A stretch of DNA of 64,000 nucleotides from Pseudomonas atagonensis (GCF_011369485.1 NZ_VXCA01000030.1:62001-126000); one strand, 5' to 3'. Positions 36,079-45,152 are shown, counted from the stretch's first letter. Numbers and translations: made by a program. Notes: generated by a model not told the origin, from the letters alone.

Positions 36079-38019
36079 ATGGTTATGAGTAAAGCGGACG
36101 CCTTCACCCAGGCAGGGAAAACCGCGGTGTTGCAGAACATTCAGGGCACTCTGCAATTCCTCCAGCGCTTCCCGCCCTTCAATCAGATGGAACACGCTCA
36201 CCTCGCCTATTTGGTGGAGCAGTGCCAACTGCGCTTTTACGCTCAAGGCGAAAGCATCATCAAACCGGCCGACGGCCCGGTCGAATACTTCTATATCGTC
36301 AAACAGGGCCGGGTGGTTGGTGAGCGTCAGCACATCACCCGGCCCGGTACCGAAACCACCTTTGAAATCACCACCGGCGAATGTTTTCCCCTCGCCGCGC
36401 TGCTGGGCGAACGCGCGACGCGCACCGAGCACCTGGCCGGCGAGGACACCTTCTGCCTGCAACTGAACAAACTGGCGTTCATCAAACTGTTCGCGCTCTC
36501 TAATGCCTTTCGCGACTTCGCCTTGCGCGGGGTCAGCAGCCTGCTGGATCAGGTCAATCAGCAAGTCCAGCAGAAAGCCGTGGAAACCCTCGGCACCCAG
36601 TATTCGCTGAACACCCGTCTCGGCGAACTGGCGATGCGTCACCCGGTGACCTGCAGCCCGCAAACGCCCTTGCGTGAAGCGGTGAAATTGATGCATGAGC
36701 AGCAGGTCGGCAGTATCGTCGCGGTAGATGACAACAAGGCGCCGCTGGGAATTTTTACCCTGCGCGATCTGCGCCACGTGGTGGCTGAAGGCGTTGGCGA
36801 CTTCAGCGAAGCCATCGAACGCCACATGACCCGTGCGCCCTTTTACCTTTCGCCGGATCACAGTGCCTTCGATGCAGCGATTGCGATGACCGAGCGGCAC
36901 ATCGCCCACGTCTGTCTGGTCAAGGATCAGCGCTTGTGCGGCGTGGTCTCCGAGCGTGATCTGTTTTCCCTGCAACGCGTCGATCTGGTGCACCTGGCCC
37001 GGACGATCCGTAGCGCCCAGCGCGTCGAGCAACTGGTCACCCTGCGCGGCGAGATCGGCCAACTGGTCGAACGCATGCTCGCCCACGGTGCATCCTCGAC
37101 GCAGATCACCCACATCATCACCCTGCTCAACGACCACACCGTGTGCCGGGTGATCGAACTGACCCTCGCCGAAAAGGGTGACCCCGGCGTGCCGTTCAGT
37201 TGGTTGTGCTTCGGCAGCGAGGGACGCCGCGAGCAGACGCTGCACACCGATCAGGACAACGGCATTCTGTTCGACGCCCGCGATGCGGCGCATGCGGCGG
37301 AGATTCGCGGCAAGCTGCTGCCGATTGCCCAGCAGATCAATCAGAGCCTGGCGCAGTGCGGCTTCACCCTGTGCAAAGGCAACATCATGGCCGGCAACCC
37401 CGAACTGTGTCTGTCGCGGGCAGAATGGGCGCGGCGTTTTGCGGCGTTCATTCGCGAGGCGACACCGGAAAACCTGCTGGGCTCGAGCATCTATTTCGAT
37501 CTGCGGGTGGTCTGGGGTGATGAACAGGGCTGCGCGCAACTGCGTCGGGGGATTCTCGATCAGGTCGGCGACAACCGTCTGTTCCAGCGCATGATGGCCG
37601 ACAATGCCTTGCGCAACCGCCCGCCCGTGGGGCGTTTCCGCGAGTTTGTACTGGCACGCAAGAACGGCGAGAAGGCCACGTTGGATTTGAAAGTCCAGGG
37701 CCTGGCGCCGTTCGTCGATGGCGCACGTCTTCTAGCGCTGGCCAACGGCATCGACGCCAACAACACCCTCGAGCGCTTCCGCCAACTGGTCGATAAAGAA
37801 GTCATCGAACGACTCGACGGCGCCGCGTATGAGGAGGCCTACCACTTCATTCAGCAAACGCGCATGCAACAACATCAGATCCAGACCCGGGAAAATCTGC
37901 CCTACTCCAACCGCGTCGATCCCGACAGCCTCAACCACCTCGACCGGCGCATCCTGCGCGAATCCCTGCGTCAGGCTCAACGCCTGCAAAGCAGCCTGAC
38001 GTTGCGGTATCAGCTATGA
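36079..38019 (+). CDS. cNMP-binding/CBS/DUF294 nucleotidyltransferase-like protein
   Basis: A multidomain signalling protein of 646 residues: a cyclic-nucleotide-binding-like domain (about 25-145), a CBS pair (about 170-290, starting TCSPQTPLREAVKLMHEQQV), a DUF294 nucleotidyltransferase-type domain with CFGSEGRREQTLHTDQDNGI (about 375-400) and a helical DUF294_C substrate-binding domain. GlnD-like domain order suggests a sensor for a nucleotide signal. The ribosome site is poor. Starts at 36079 or 36085 are both possible, and a 19-codon upstream frame ends on the second ATG. The stop overlaps the exonuclease start by 4 bases. In other pseudomonads this pair sits with an acetate permease, which is absent here. 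Confidence 0.87.
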   Translation: MVMSKADAFTQAGKTAVLQNIQGTLQFLQRFPPFNQMEHAHLAYLVEQCQLRFYAQGESIIKPADGPVEYFYIVKQGRVVGERQHITRPGTETTFEITTGECFPLAALLGERATRTEHLAGEDTFCLQLNKLAFIKLFALSNAFRDFALRGVSSLLDQVNQQVQQKAVETLGTQYSLNTRLGELAMRHPVTCSPQTPLREAVKLMHEQQVGSIVAVDDNKAPLGIFTLRDLRHVVAEGVGDFSEAIERHMTRAPFYLSPDHSAFDAAIAMTERHIAHVCLVKDQRLCGVVSERDLFSLQRVDLVHLARTIRSAQRVEQLVTLRGEIGQLVERMLAHGASSTQITHIITLLNDHTVCRVIELTLAEKGDPGVPFSWLCFGSEGRREQTLHTDQDNGILFDARDAAHAAEIRGKLLPIAQQINQSLAQCGFTLCKGNIMAGNPELCLSRAEWARRFAAFIREATPENLLGSSIYFDLRVVWGDEQGCAQLRRGILDQVGDNRLFQRMMADNALRNRPPVGRFREFVLARKNGEKATLDLKVQGLAPFVDGARLLALANGIDANNTLERFRQLVDKEVIERLDGAAYEEAYHFIQQTRMQQHQIQTRENLPYSNRVDPDSLNHLDRRILRESLRQAQRLQSSLTLRYQL

Positions 38020-38723
38020 GCCTGTTCTCGTGGCTGCGCCCGACGAGTCCGGTGGTGCCGGCCAACCTGCGACAACGCCTGGCGCAGTTGCCGGCGATCC
38101 GCGAGTTGAGCGATTGCAGCCTGCGTGAACAACGCTGGGTGGTGCTCGACCTGGAAACCACCGGGTTGAACCTGAACAAGGATCGGGTGTTGTCGATTGG
38201 CGCGGTGGTGATCGAGGACGGCGCCATCGATTTCAGCCAGCAATTCGAAAGGACGCTGCAATGCCGCGAGCTGAAACTCAGCCCCAGCGTATTGATTCAT
38301 GGCCTAGGACCGAGTGCGATTGCCGCCGGCAGCGATCCGGCGGAGGCGTTGCTTGAGCTCATGGAGTTTATCGGCGACAGCCCGGTGCTCGCCTTTCATG
38401 CGCCGTTCGATCAGCACATGCTCGGTCGGGCGTTGAAGGAGCATCTGGGGCACAAGTTGCAGCAGGTGTTTCTGGATGTCGCGGACATCGCGCCGCTGCT
38501 TTGCCCGCAGGCAAATAATCGCGAGGCGGGGCTGGATGAGTGGATCAACTGGTTTCGTCTCGAAGTGTTCGAACGGCATAACGCCAGTGCCGATGCGCTG
38601 GCCACGGCGGAACTGACACTGATTCTGTTCAGCCGGGCGCGGGGGCAGCAGATTCATAGTCCGCTGAATTTGCAGCAGCGGTTGAGCCAATGGAAGCGCC
38701 GGCAACAGGCGCCGTCCTTTTAG
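38016..38723 (+). CDS. DEDDh-type 3'-5' exonuclease (DnaQ/PolC epsilon-like)
   Basis: Exonuclease of 235 residues related to DNA polymerase III epsilon. The DEDDh residues are visible: Asp and Glu in VVLDLETTGLNL, Asp in LAFHAPFDQHML, and the His/Asp pair in FERHNASADALAT. The start overlaps the cNMP-CBS-nucleotidyltransferase stop (ATGA), which suggests coupled translation. The role with that partner is unknown. Confidence 0.87.
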   Translation: MSLFSWLRPTSPVVPANLRQRLAQLPAIRELSDCSLREQRWVVLDLETTGLNLNKDRVLSIGAVVIEDGAIDFSQQFERTLQCRELKLSPSVLIHGLGPSAIAAGSDPAEALLELMEFIGDSPVLAFHAPFDQHMLGRALKEHLGHKLQQVFLDVADIAPLLCPQANNREAGLDEWINWFRLEVFERHNASADALATAELTLILFSRARGQQIHSPLNLQQRLSQWKRRQQAPSF

Positions 38724-38828
38724 ATTTTCGACGGCTGTTATGGCCTCTTCGCGAGCAACGATGACGCGGTCTTCGTCATGCCACCTGACCAGTGGCCAAT
38801 TGCTAACCATTCCCACCTCTGCCAGAAT

Positions 38829-38843
38829 CGCGAACAATTCGCG
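38829..38843. promoter_or_regulatory. Small inverted repeat upstream of the ECF sigma gene
   Basis: CGCGAA-CAA-TTCGCG is a perfect 6-bp inverted repeat 32 bases before the sigma-factor start. A Fur site is expected for this gene family, but this sequence does not match the Fur consensus well. Confidence 0.25.
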
Positions 38844-38874
38844 TTAGTTAATATTTCCCAATCGGTGATGTCCG

Positions 38875-39393
38875 GTGTCGTCAGTCCCAAGCCCTCACAG
38901 TGAACTCGTCGGTGCGATGTATCGCGACCATCGCGGTTGGCTGCTGGCGTGGCTGCGGCGCAATGTGGCCTGCCCGCAGCGGGCTGAAGACCTGAGCCAG
39001 GACACCTTCGTGCGCCTGCTCGGGCGCGACCAACTGCTGACGCCGCGCGAACCCCGGGCCTTTTTGATGGCCATCGCCAAAGGGCTGCTGTTCGACTACT
39101 TCCGCCGCGCGGCGCTGGAGCAGGCCTACCTCACCGAATTGATGCTGATCCCCGAAGGCGAGCAACCGTCGGTGGAAGAACAGCAACTGATCCTCGAAGA
39201 CCTCAAAGCCATCGACCGCCTGCTCGGCAAGCTGTCGACCAAGGCCCGCGCCGCGTTCCTTTATAACCGCCTCGATGGCCTCAGCCATGCCGAGATCGCC
39301 GAGAAGCTCGGCGTCTCGGTGCCGCGCGTGCGCCAGTATCTGGCGCAAGGCATTCGCCAGTGCTACATCGCCCTATACGGTGAGCCGACGTGA
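38875..39393 (+). CDS. fiuI: FecI-like ECF sigma factor for siderophore uptake (FiuI type)
   Basis: Extracytoplasmic-function sigma-70 of 172 residues, starting from GTG 38875. Region 2 includes ELVGAMYRDHRGWLLAWL and AEDLSQDTFVRLL; region 4 includes SHAEIAEKLGVSVPRVRQYLAQGIRQC. With fecR and a TonB receptor directly after it, it forms a cell-surface signalling system. The Fiu assignment (ferrichrome) rests on synteny with PAO1 PA0470-0472 beside a glutathione S-transferase and creBCD, and is probable but not proven. Confidence 0.82.
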   Translation: MSSVPSPHSELVGAMYRDHRGWLLAWLRRNVACPQRAEDLSQDTFVRLLGRDQLLTPREPRAFLMAIAKGLLFDYFRRAALEQAYLTELMLIPEGEQPSVEEQQLILEDLKAIDRLLGKLSTKARAAFLYNRLDGLSHAEIAEKLGVSVPRVRQYLAQGIRQCYIALYGEPT

Positions 39394-40361
39394 CTCCGGC
39401 CAGTTCCAGACCGGTACCGGCGCATGTGCTCGACGCGGCGATTGCCTGGCAGTTGACGCTCGATTCCAGTAGCCCGCTGGAGCGCGAGGAATTCGCCAGG
39501 TGGCATGCCGCCCATGAAGAACACGCCCGTGCGTGGCGTCAGTTGGGCATGCTCGATCAGCGTTTCAGCGTCGCCAAAGGCCCGGCCCGCAGCGCTTTAC
39601 TGCAATCGCGTGAAGGCATTCGCCGGCGGGTGCGCAAGCTGGGCAGTGGTTTGGCCAGTGTCGTGGCGGTCATCGGGCTGGGCCTTTTCGCGGGCGAGCG
39701 TTATCTGCCACTGGATTACTGGCTCGCCGATCAGCGCACCGCCACCGGCGAACAGCGCACAGTGCGCCTGGTCGACGGCACGGTGCTCAATCTCAACACC
39801 CACAGCGCGGTGGATGTGCGCTTCGATGAGAAGCGTCGCCTGATCGTTCTGCAGGAAGGCGAGATCATGGTCGAAACCGGCCACGGCGATGCGCGGCCCT
39901 TTATCGTCGAAACCCGTGAAGGCAGCATGCGCGCGCTGGGCACGCGGTTTCTGGTCAAGCGCGAGGACGACGGTACACGTCTGAGCGTGTTGCAATCAGC
40001 GGTGGCGGCGCATACGCCAGCGAACCCCGAAGAACAGATTTTGCGCGAAGGCCAGCAAGTGCTGCTGCGCGGTGACGGTCTGGGCTCCATTGTCGCCCTC
40101 ACGCCCGGCGCCGATGCCTGGACGCGCGGCATGCTGGTGGTGGACAACGCGCGACTGAGCGATCTGGTGCATGAACTGGGTCGTTATCGTCGCGGGCATC
40201 TGGGCGTGACGCCGGAAGTCGCCGACCTGCGCATCACCGGCAGCTTCCCGCTGCATGACACCGACAAGGCCCTGAGCGCCCTGTTGCCGACCCTGCCGGT
40301 GCAGATCGAGCAGCACACGCCCTATTGGGTGACCGTGGCCAAGGCCGAGCCAAAGCCCTGA
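39390..40361 (+). CDS. fiuR: FecR-like anti-sigma/transmembrane signal transducer (FiuR type)
   Basis: Inner-membrane sensor of 323 residues: a cytoplasmic N-terminal domain with DAAIAWQLTLDSSSPLEREE and FARWHAAHEEHARAWRQL, one membrane helix (about residues 82-105), and a periplasmic FecR domain (RTVRLVDGTVLNLNTHSAVDV). It starts with GTG overlapping the sigma stop by 4 bases. It holds the sigma factor until the ferri-siderophore-loaded receptor signals. Confidence 0.85.
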   Translation: MTPASSRPVPAHVLDAAIAWQLTLDSSSPLEREEFARWHAAHEEHARAWRQLGMLDQRFSVAKGPARSALLQSREGIRRRVRKLGSGLASVVAVIGLGLFAGERYLPLDYWLADQRTATGEQRTVRLVDGTVLNLNTHSAVDVRFDEKRRLIVLQEGEIMVETGHGDARPFIVETREGSMRALGTRFLVKREDDGTRLSVLQSAVAAHTPANPEEQILREGQQVLLRGDGLGSIVALTPGADAWTRGMLVVDNARLSDLVHELGRYRRGHLGVTPEVADLRITGSFPLHDTDKALSALLPTLPVQIEQHTPYWVTVAKAEPKP

Positions 40362-40484
40362 TCTCGATAAGATCTGCGGCTCCTTTTTCGGTTAATCGAA
40401 ATTATTTTCATCCAGCCCTATCACTTTTTGATTCTCGTTCGGCACACAGGCAATTGAGAAATATTTCCATTCAGGAGCCGCTGT

Positions 40485-42911
40485 ATGTCCCGTTCGCTAG
40501 ACACCTTGTTGCGCCCCAGTTTGCTGGCGGTCGCCATTGCCCTCTGCACCCCGTTGGCCAGCAGTCAACTGATCGCCGCTGAACAAGCATCGAGCGTACG
40601 CGCCTACAATCTGCCGGCGGCGCCACTGGCCACCACCCTGAACCAGATCGCCAGCCAGGGTGGCCTGGCGCTGTCGCTGAACCCGGCGCTGGCGGCGGGC
40701 AAGACCTCGGCAGCGGTCAACGGTCAGTACGATGCCGCCGGCGCATTGCGCGCAGCCCTGCGTGGTACCGGCTTGCAACTGGAACAAAGCAGCACCGGCA
40801 CCTACACCTTGGTGGCTGTGCCGGAAGGCGTGATGGCGCTGCCGGAAACATCGGTCATCGGCGTGGAAAACCTGGAAACCGCCTGGGGCCCGGTCGAGGG
40901 CTACACCGCTACCCGCACCGCCGCCGGCACCAAAACCGACACCGCACTGGTCGAAGCACCCCGTTCGATATCGGTTGCGACCCGCCAGCAGATGGACGAT
41001 CGCAGCGTGCACAGCCTCGATGACGCCGTGCGCTACATGCCGGGCATCACCGCCAGCAGCTACGGCAGCGACACTCGCGCCGACTGGTTGCGCGTGCGCG
41101 GTTTCGAACCGACCCAGTTCCTCGATGGCCTGCCATTGCCGAAAGGCGTGTACGCTAACCCGAAACAGGAAACCTGGAACCTCGACCGCCTCGCCCTGCT
41201 GCGCGGCCCGGCCTCGTCGGTTTACGGCCAGACCCCGCCAGGCGGCTTGCTCGACATGGTCAGCCGTCGCCCGAGCGATGTGCAGAGCAGCGAAATCCAG
41301 TTGCAGTACGGCAGCGACAATCACCGCCAGATCAACTTCGCCAGCACCGGCAAGATCGACGATGCCGGGCAGTTCCTTTACGGCCTCAGCGGCGTGGTGC
41401 GTGACAGCGGCACACAGATCGACCACGTCGACAACAAGCGCTACAACATTGCGCCGAGCCTGACCTGGAACATCGACGACGATACCAAATTCACTCTGCT
41501 GAGCCAGTTCACCCGCGACGATACCGGCATCACCAGCCAGTTCCTGCCGGTTCAGGGGACCAAGATCAAATCGCCTTTCGGTGATATTTCCCATCACAAA
41601 AATCTGGGTGATCCGGACTGGGAATACTACGACCGGACTTACTACGCGCTGGGTTACGCGTTCGAACATCGTCTGAACGACACCTGGCAGTTCAAGCAGA
41701 ACCTGCGCTACACCAAGTCGGATCTGTCCTTCCAGTCGCTGACGCCGGGTTCCTACCCATACACCGAAGTGGATGATCAAGGCAACGTCGGGCGCACCAG
41801 CACCAGCGTCGAAGAAGACATCAGCCAGTTCGCGGTGGACAACAACTTCCAGGCCGACTTCGCCACCGGCGATATCCGCCACACCTTGCTGCTGGGACTT
41901 GATCACCAGCGCAGCAACACCAACTACACCTCGATTTTCGGTGACGGCCTGACCACCAACGTGATCACCCCGATCTACGGTCAGCCGATCGTGCGCCCAG
42001 CGCGCTCCACTGCGTTCTACGACTACAACCAGAAGACCTACCAGACTGGTCTGTACGTGCAGGATCAAATGGCCCTGGACCAGTGGCGCCTGACCCTCGG
42101 CGGCCGTGAAGACTGGGTGCACACCAGCACAAAGTTCATCAACAAGGGCGATACCACCAGCACCCAGCGTGACAAGGCGTTCAGCGGCAACGCAGCCCTG
42201 AGCTACGTGTTCGACTCGGGTTTTGTGCCGTACCTGTCGTACGCCGAGTCTTTCCAGCCGACCTCGGGTGCCGACGCCTCCTCCACCGAGTCGCTCAAGC
42301 CAACCGAAGGCAAGCAATGGGAACTGGGGATCAAGTACCAGCCGCCGGGCAGCAAGACCCTGCTGAGCGCCGCCGTGTATGACCTCACCCAGAAGAACGT
42401 CTCGGTCAGCAGCTTCGTCAACGGTGTGTCGATCACCAGCCAGACCGGCGAAGTGAAAGTCAAAGGCCTTGAGCTGGAAGCGGTGTCCGACGTCACCGAA
42501 AACCTGAAAGTCATCGCCGCCTACACCTTGGCCAAATCCGAAGTGCAGAATGGCGTCGACAAGGGCAATCGCCTGCAACTGATGCCGAACCAGCAAGCCT
42601 CGTTGTGGACCGACTACACCTGGCACACCGGCGTGCTCGACGGCTTCGGCATCGGCGGCGGCGTGCGTTACACCGGCAACACCTACGGTGACAAAGCCAA
42701 CACCTGGCTGGGCAAGGCAGACGCTTACACCGTGTTCGACGCCAGCGTGCATTACGACCTCGGCCGCCTCGACAACAGTCTCAAAGGCGCGTCGCTGGCA
42801 GTCAATGCCACCAACCTGTTCGACAAGGAATACATTTCCACCTGCGACAGCTACTACTGCTACTACGGCGACACCCGCAGCGTCGTCGCCAGCGCCACGT
42901 ACAAGTGGTAA
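40485..42911 (+). CDS. fiuA: TonB-dependent siderophore receptor with STN signalling domain (ferrichrome-type)
   Basis: Outer-membrane receptor of 808 residues. It has a signal peptide (about 1-32, ending SSQLIAAEQ), an N-terminal STN domain that signals to FecR (YNLPAAPLATTLNQIASQGG), a TonB-box region near LPETSVIGV, a plug domain (EAPRSISVATRQQM, RVRGFEPTQFLDGLPLPKG) and a beta-barrel ending in the aromatic residue W. The paired cysteines in CDSYYCYYGD resemble those of hydroxamate receptors. GGAG is spaced 7 bases. The ligand call is inference. Confidence 0.88.
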   Translation: MSRSLDTLLRPSLLAVAIALCTPLASSQLIAAEQASSVRAYNLPAAPLATTLNQIASQGGLALSLNPALAAGKTSAAVNGQYDAAGALRAALRGTGLQLEQSSTGTYTLVAVPEGVMALPETSVIGVENLETAWGPVEGYTATRTAAGTKTDTALVEAPRSISVATRQQMDDRSVHSLDDAVRYMPGITASSYGSDTRADWLRVRGFEPTQFLDGLPLPKGVYANPKQETWNLDRLALLRGPASSVYGQTPPGGLLDMVSRRPSDVQSSEIQLQYGSDNHRQINFASTGKIDDAGQFLYGLSGVVRDSGTQIDHVDNKRYNIAPSLTWNIDDDTKFTLLSQFTRDDTGITSQFLPVQGTKIKSPFGDISHHKNLGDPDWEYYDRTYYALGYAFEHRLNDTWQFKQNLRYTKSDLSFQSLTPGSYPYTEVDDQGNVGRTSTSVEEDISQFAVDNNFQADFATGDIRHTLLLGLDHQRSNTNYTSIFGDGLTTNVITPIYGQPIVRPARSTAFYDYNQKTYQTGLYVQDQMALDQWRLTLGGREDWVHTSTKFINKGDTTSTQRDKAFSGNAALSYVFDSGFVPYLSYAESFQPTSGADASSTESLKPTEGKQWELGIKYQPPGSKTLLSAAVYDLTQKNVSVSSFVNGVSITSQTGEVKVKGLELEAVSDVTENLKVIAAYTLAKSEVQNGVDKGNRLQLMPNQQASLWTDYTWHTGVLDGFGIGGGVRYTGNTYGDKANTWLGKADAYTVFDASVHYDLGRLDNSLKGASLAVNATNLFDKEYISTCDSYYCYYGDTRSVVASATYKW

Positions 42912-42942
42912 ACGACTGAGCTGAAACAGGCCCCGTCTCCAG

Positions 42943-42961
42943 GCCGTCCTTCGTGGACGGC
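42943..42961 (+). terminator. Hairpin between receptor and PepSY gene
   Basis: A 7-bp stem (GCCGTCC with GGACGGC) around a 5-base loop, followed by TTTGGTGTTTTT. It could be a partial terminator that lowers PepSY expression relative to the receptor. Confidence 0.5.
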
Positions 42962-42985
42962 TTTGGTGTTTTTGAAGGTCATGAA

Positions 42986-44116
42986 ATGAAAAGTAAAACA
43001 ATTCGCCGCTGGTCGTTCATCCACACCTGGACCAGCCTGATCTGCACCGTGTTTTTGCTGATGCTGGCATTGACCGGCCTGCCGCTGATCTTCCACCACG
43101 AGATCGAGCACTTGCTCGGCGATGCCCCTGAAGTGCGCGAGATGCCGGCGGACACGCCGCGCCTGAATCTGGCGCAACTGGTCGAGGCCGCCGAGAAACA
43201 TCGTCCCGATGAAGTCGTGCAGTACTTCGGCTTCGACGATGACGAGCCGAACGCCGTGCTGACAATCATGGCGAAAACCGCCGGCACCGAACCGAACTCC
43301 TCGCACACCTTCATGCTCGATGCGCGCACCGGTGAAGCGCTGGAAACCCCGTCGGCCAACGGTGGCCTGATGCTGTTCATCCTGCGTCTGCACGTCGACA
43401 TGTTTGCCGGGCTGCCGGGCAAGCTGTTGCTGGCGTTCATGGGATTGCTGTTTATCGTGGCGATTGTCTCGGGGACGGTGCTGTACCTGCCGTTCATGCG
43501 GCGGCTGAAGTTCGGCACGGTGCGTCAGGACAAATCCACGCGTCTGCGCTGGCTCGACCTGCATAACCTGATCGGCGTGGTCACGCTGACCTGGGCCTTG
43601 GTGGTCGGCGTGACCGGGGTGATCAGCGCCTGCGCTGACCTGATCATCGCCGCGTGGCGCAACGATGCGCTCAACACATTGATTGCGCCCTACCGAGATG
43701 CACCGCCGCTGACACAACTGGCGCCGGCCACGCGCTTGCTCGATATCGCTGGCGAAGTCGCGCCGGGGATGAAACCGGATTTCATCGCGTTCCCCGGCAC
43801 CCGGTTTTCCAGCGAACACCATTACTCGGTGTTCATGAAGGGCGGCACGCACCTGACCTCGCATTTGCTGACACCGGTGCTGATCGACGCCACCACGTTG
43901 AAAGTCACCGCCGTGGCCGAGCGCCCGTGGTACATGGACGCCATGGGCATGTCGCAACCGCTGCACTTTGGTGATTACGGCGGCATGCCGATGAAGATTC
44001 TCTGGGCGACGCTCGATGTGCTGACCATCATCGTCCTCGGCAGCGGCTTGTATCTGTGGGTGGTGCGGCGCAAAGCTGCCAAGCCTGTGCTGGAAACGGC
44101 GGAGGCATCTGCATGA
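42986..44116 (+). CDS. PepSY-associated transmembrane protein (putative ferrisiderophore reductase)
   Basis: Inner-membrane protein of 376 residues with four main hydrophobic segments and a PepSY domain. The N-terminal WSFIHTWTSLICTVFLLMLALTGLPLIFHHEIEH pattern (a helix with flanking histidines) and later LDLHNLIGVVTLTWALVVGVTG are typical of siderophore-linked PepSY_TM proteins proposed to reduce iron(III). It follows the receptor by 74 bases and overlaps the next small gene by 4. Confidence 0.85.
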   Translation: MKSKTIRRWSFIHTWTSLICTVFLLMLALTGLPLIFHHEIEHLLGDAPEVREMPADTPRLNLAQLVEAAEKHRPDEVVQYFGFDDDEPNAVLTIMAKTAGTEPNSSHTFMLDARTGEALETPSANGGLMLFILRLHVDMFAGLPGKLLLAFMGLLFIVAIVSGTVLYLPFMRRLKFGTVRQDKSTRLRWLDLHNLIGVVTLTWALVVGVTGVISACADLIIAAWRNDALNTLIAPYRDAPPLTQLAPATRLLDIAGEVAPGMKPDFIAFPGTRFSSEHHYSVFMKGGTHLTSHLLTPVLIDATTLKVTAVAERPWYMDAMGMSQPLHFGDYGGMPMKILWATLDVLTIIVLGSGLYLWVVRRKAAKPVLETAEASA

Positions 44117-44292
44117 AGCCGCGTCAGTCGAATTTCTGGAAGGTTTTCAGCACGCCACTGGTGATTGCGCTGCTCAGTGCGGCGGGGTTGTTTGCGGCGT
44201 TGCTGGGGGATGGTATCTGGGATGCATTGAGCTGGGTCGGGTTGGGTGTTCCTGCCGCTCTGGCGCTTAAAGGATTGCTGCAGCGCCGCTGA
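44113..44292 (+). CDS. Small membrane protein of the siderophore operon (59 aa)
   Basis: A 59-residue protein with two hydrophobic segments (TPLVIALLSAAGLFAALLGD and WVGLGVPAALALKGLL). ATGA overlap with the PepSY gene indicates coupled translation. Similar small proteins follow PepSY genes in other pseudomonads, so a role as a partner of the PepSY protein is likely, though not known. Confidence 0.75.
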   Translation: MKPRQSNFWKVFSTPLVIALLSAAGLFAALLGDGIWDALSWVGLGVPAALALKGLLQRR

Positions 44293-44337
44293 AAACGACT
44301 ATGCTGCCGCATCATTGTCCTGATCGAGACCCTGCCA

Positions 44338-44967
44338 ATGTCCGCCCCCAGCATGACCCTGTACCACAACACGCTGTCCCCGTTTGTACGCAAAGTGATG
44401 GTGTTGCTGCACGAGACCGGCCAGCAGGATCGTGTCGCGTTGCAAGACTGCGTCCTCAGCCCGGTCAGCCCGAGCGCCGAACTCAACGCCGACAACCCGC
44501 TGGGCAAGATCCCGGCCTTGCGTCTGGCCGACGGCAACGTCATCCATGACAGCCGCGTGATTCTCGAATACCTCGATCAACAGCACGTTGGCAACCCGCT
44601 GATTCCGCGCGAAGGCGCGGCGCGCTGGCGGCGTCTGACCCTGGCCTCGATGGCCGACGGGATCATGGATGCGTCGGTGATGGTGCGTTATGAACTGGCT
44701 CTGCGCGCACCGGAAAAACATTGGGACGAATGGCTCGATGCCCAGCGCGACAAGATTCGTCGCGCATTGGCTGTTCTGGAAAAAGAAGCGATTGCCGAGC
44801 TGACCAGCCATTTCGATGTGGCCGCGATCAGCGTGGCGTGTGCCCTGGGTTACCTTGACCTGCGCTTCCCGGATCTGGGTTGGCGTGACGCCAACCCGCA
44901 CCTGGCCAACTGGTTCTTTGAAGTCAGCCAGCGACCGTCGATGATCGCGACCATGCCCAAGCCTTAA
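44338..44967 (+). CDS. Glutathione S-transferase family protein
   Basis: Cytosolic glutathione transferase of 209 residues: an N-terminal thioredoxin-fold domain (MTLYHNTLSPFVRKVMVLLHE, NPLGKIPALRLADG, DSRVILEYLD) and a C-terminal helical domain. It follows the siderophore genes by 45 bases, so it may be read with them, and matches PAO1 PA0473 by position. The substrate is unknown. Confidence 0.87.
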   Translation: MSAPSMTLYHNTLSPFVRKVMVLLHETGQQDRVALQDCVLSPVSPSAELNADNPLGKIPALRLADGNVIHDSRVILEYLDQQHVGNPLIPREGAARWRRLTLASMADGIMDASVMVRYELALRAPEKHWDEWLDAQRDKIRRALAVLEKEAIAELTSHFDVAAISVACALGYLDLRFPDLGWRDANPHLANWFFEVSQRPSMIATMPKP

Positions 44968-45152
44968 CTCGGCGGCGCCTGTTCCGGCCTCTTCGCGAGC
45001 AGGCTCACTCCTACAGTTGACCGCATTCCCCTGTAGGAGTGAGCCTGCTCGCGATGGCCCCACATCGGCTCCACAGGCAAATACCCAATAATCCGCGCCA
45101 CCAATTCTTCCTTCCAGCGCTGATCCTCACGCAACCCCAGCAAGCCGCTCAT
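44964..45152 (-). CDS. Possible small ORF after creD, running into a REP element
   Basis: A 62-codon frame whose ATG overlaps the creD stop (ATGA), which points to coupled translation. The first 30 residues, MSGLLGLREDQRWKEELVAR and IIGYLPVEPM, look like ordinary protein. The remaining half is translated from the REPIN at 44986-45059 and ends on the glutathione S-transferase stop region. The true gene may have been shorter before the repeat came in. No function is known. Confidence 0.4.
   Translation of the reverse strand: MSGLLGLREDQRWKEELVARIIGYLPVEPMWGHREQAHSYRGMRSTVGVSLLAKRPEQAPPS
44986..45059. repeat. REPIN (TGTAGGAGTGAGCCTGCTCGCGA type) between GST and creD
   Basis: Two inverted REPs with only a roughly 14-base spacer. 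It lies in the 3' part of the small frame behind creD. Confidence 0.85.

Noticed and set aside
40400-40420. Fur box before the TonB receptor (GAAATTATTTTCATC region)
   Set aside because: Too few matches to the 19-bp Fur consensus to list. The receptor is expected to be sigma-driven.
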